A DNA stretch of 64,000 nt from Bifidobacterium amazonense. GTDB lineage: Bacteria; Actinomycetota; Actinomycetes; Actinomycetales; Bifidobacteriaceae. The stretch lies in the NCBI RefSeq assembly GCF_018555435.2, contig NZ_JAFEJT020000001.1, positions 62,001-126,000 of the forward strand. Reading direction: 5' to 3'. The translations under genes and the position numbers were made by a program. The notes beneath the pieces are model-generated. The model was not told where the DNA came from. It saw nothing but the letters and a program-made list of their open reading frames with translations, and made no database searches. Positions 63,858 to 64,000 of the stretch are shown here, one piece after another (the stretch's first letter is position 1; each line of letters starts with the position of its first letter).

Positions 63858-64000
63858 TCAACGCACGCGCAGCATATGGAAGGAGTGCGGACCGACGGTC
63901 AGACTGACCGCGCCGTCTTCGACGTCGACGAGACGGGTCGCGGGCCGCACCCGTTCGGGCGCGTCGAAGTCGTTCTCGGCATCGAGCGGCACGCCGTCGA
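63858..64000 (-). CDS. Probable GH51 alpha-L-arabinofuranosidase, C-terminal end
   Basis: Only the last 47 codons lie in the window, reading to a TGA at 63860-63858. The peptide contains ENDFDAPERVRPATRLVD and ends VGPHSFHMLRVR. This pairing of a N-x-F-x-x-P-x-x-V-x-P stretch and a terminal PHSF-hydrophobic-x-hydrophobic segment is what GH51 arabinofuranosidases show at their C-terminus, common in bifidobacteria. The call rests on this short part only; the catalytic domain lies beyond the edge. Confidence 0.6.
   Translation of the reverse strand, partial: DGVPLDAENDFDAPERVRPATRLVDVEDGAVSLTVGPHSFHMLRVR

Overview
The window is a piece of a high-GC Bifidobacterium chromosome. The evidence is a lacto-N-biose/galacto-N-biose phosphorylase operon (gltABC, lnpABC), a high-mannose N-glycan utilization locus built around GH38, GH125, GH85 and GH5_18 enzymes, a 24-residue bL37 ribosomal protein ending in ANHGKRPNA, and extreme G/C at third codon positions throughout. 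The species cannot be fixed by eye; the GC content looks higher than I would expect for B. longum or B. breve. No insertion sequences, phage genes, CRISPR array, tRNA or rRNA genes were recognised.

Layout. (1) Positions 1-28100 form an N-glycan catabolic island. Three GH38 alpha-mannosidases (the first cut by the window edge) are followed by a carbohydrate ABC importer (solute-binding lipoprotein and two permeases, no ATPase), a GH5_18 beta-mannosidase, a GH31 glycosidase and a GH85 endo-beta-N-acetylglucosaminidase lipoprotein, all on the plus strand, then a LacI repressor. On the minus strand follow a mannose isomerase of the AGE family, a GH125 exo-alpha-1,6-mannosidase, a FucP-like MFS sugar transporter, a small VOC protein, a PfkB fructokinase and a ROK repressor. 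Read together: GH85 releases the glycan at the surface, the ABC system imports it, GH38/GH125/GH5_18 take it apart to mannose and GlcNAc, and mannose goes to fructose and fructose 6-phosphate. (2) cutC stands alone at 28181-28915. (3) 29159-38735 is the lacto-N-biose/galacto-N-biose operon: gltA, gltB, gltC, lnpA (GH112), nahK/lnpB, galT/lnpC and a ROK kinase where the usual lnpD epimerase would be expected. (4) 38877-42475 holds a ROK regulator (NagR-like) divergent from nagB and nagA, which receive the GlcNAc made by both catabolic modules. (5) 42917-48692 is a five-function peptide ABC operon with fused ATPases. (6) 48849-64000 is ordinary core genome: NUDIX hydrolase, Xaa-Pro aminopeptidase, folC, smc, a FemAB-like transferase, a MurE-type ligase, a SigH-type ECF sigma factor with a Cys-rich anti-sigma, bL37, an aldose epimerase, ispH, a YbaK protein and the 3' end of a probable GH51 arabinofuranosidase.

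Regulation is unusually legible. The same LacI-type operator (core CTAAA-N4-TTTAG) occurs twice, 41 bp apart, in front of the third GH38, once at the GH125 promoter and, as a near match, in the lacI promoter. A second palindrome, TTAAC-N3-GTTAA, occurs only at the ROK promoter and in the GH125 leader, which suggests that GH125 is the junction of two regulators. Mannose isomerase, VOC and aldose epimerase promoters each carry their own, different CG-centred palindrome. Intergenic hairpins with the arm GGCTCCC/GGGAGCC recur at six or more operon ends.

Limits: start codons were chosen by eye from Shine-Dalgarno sequences and alignment among paralogues; promoter and operator calls are pattern matches; substrate assignments rest on family knowledge and gene neighbourhood. 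The biochemistry of the N-glycan and lnp loci is largely described for Bifidobacterium; the parts that look least described are the operator network, the VOC protein, the MurE/FemAB pair and the divergent anti-sigma factor.
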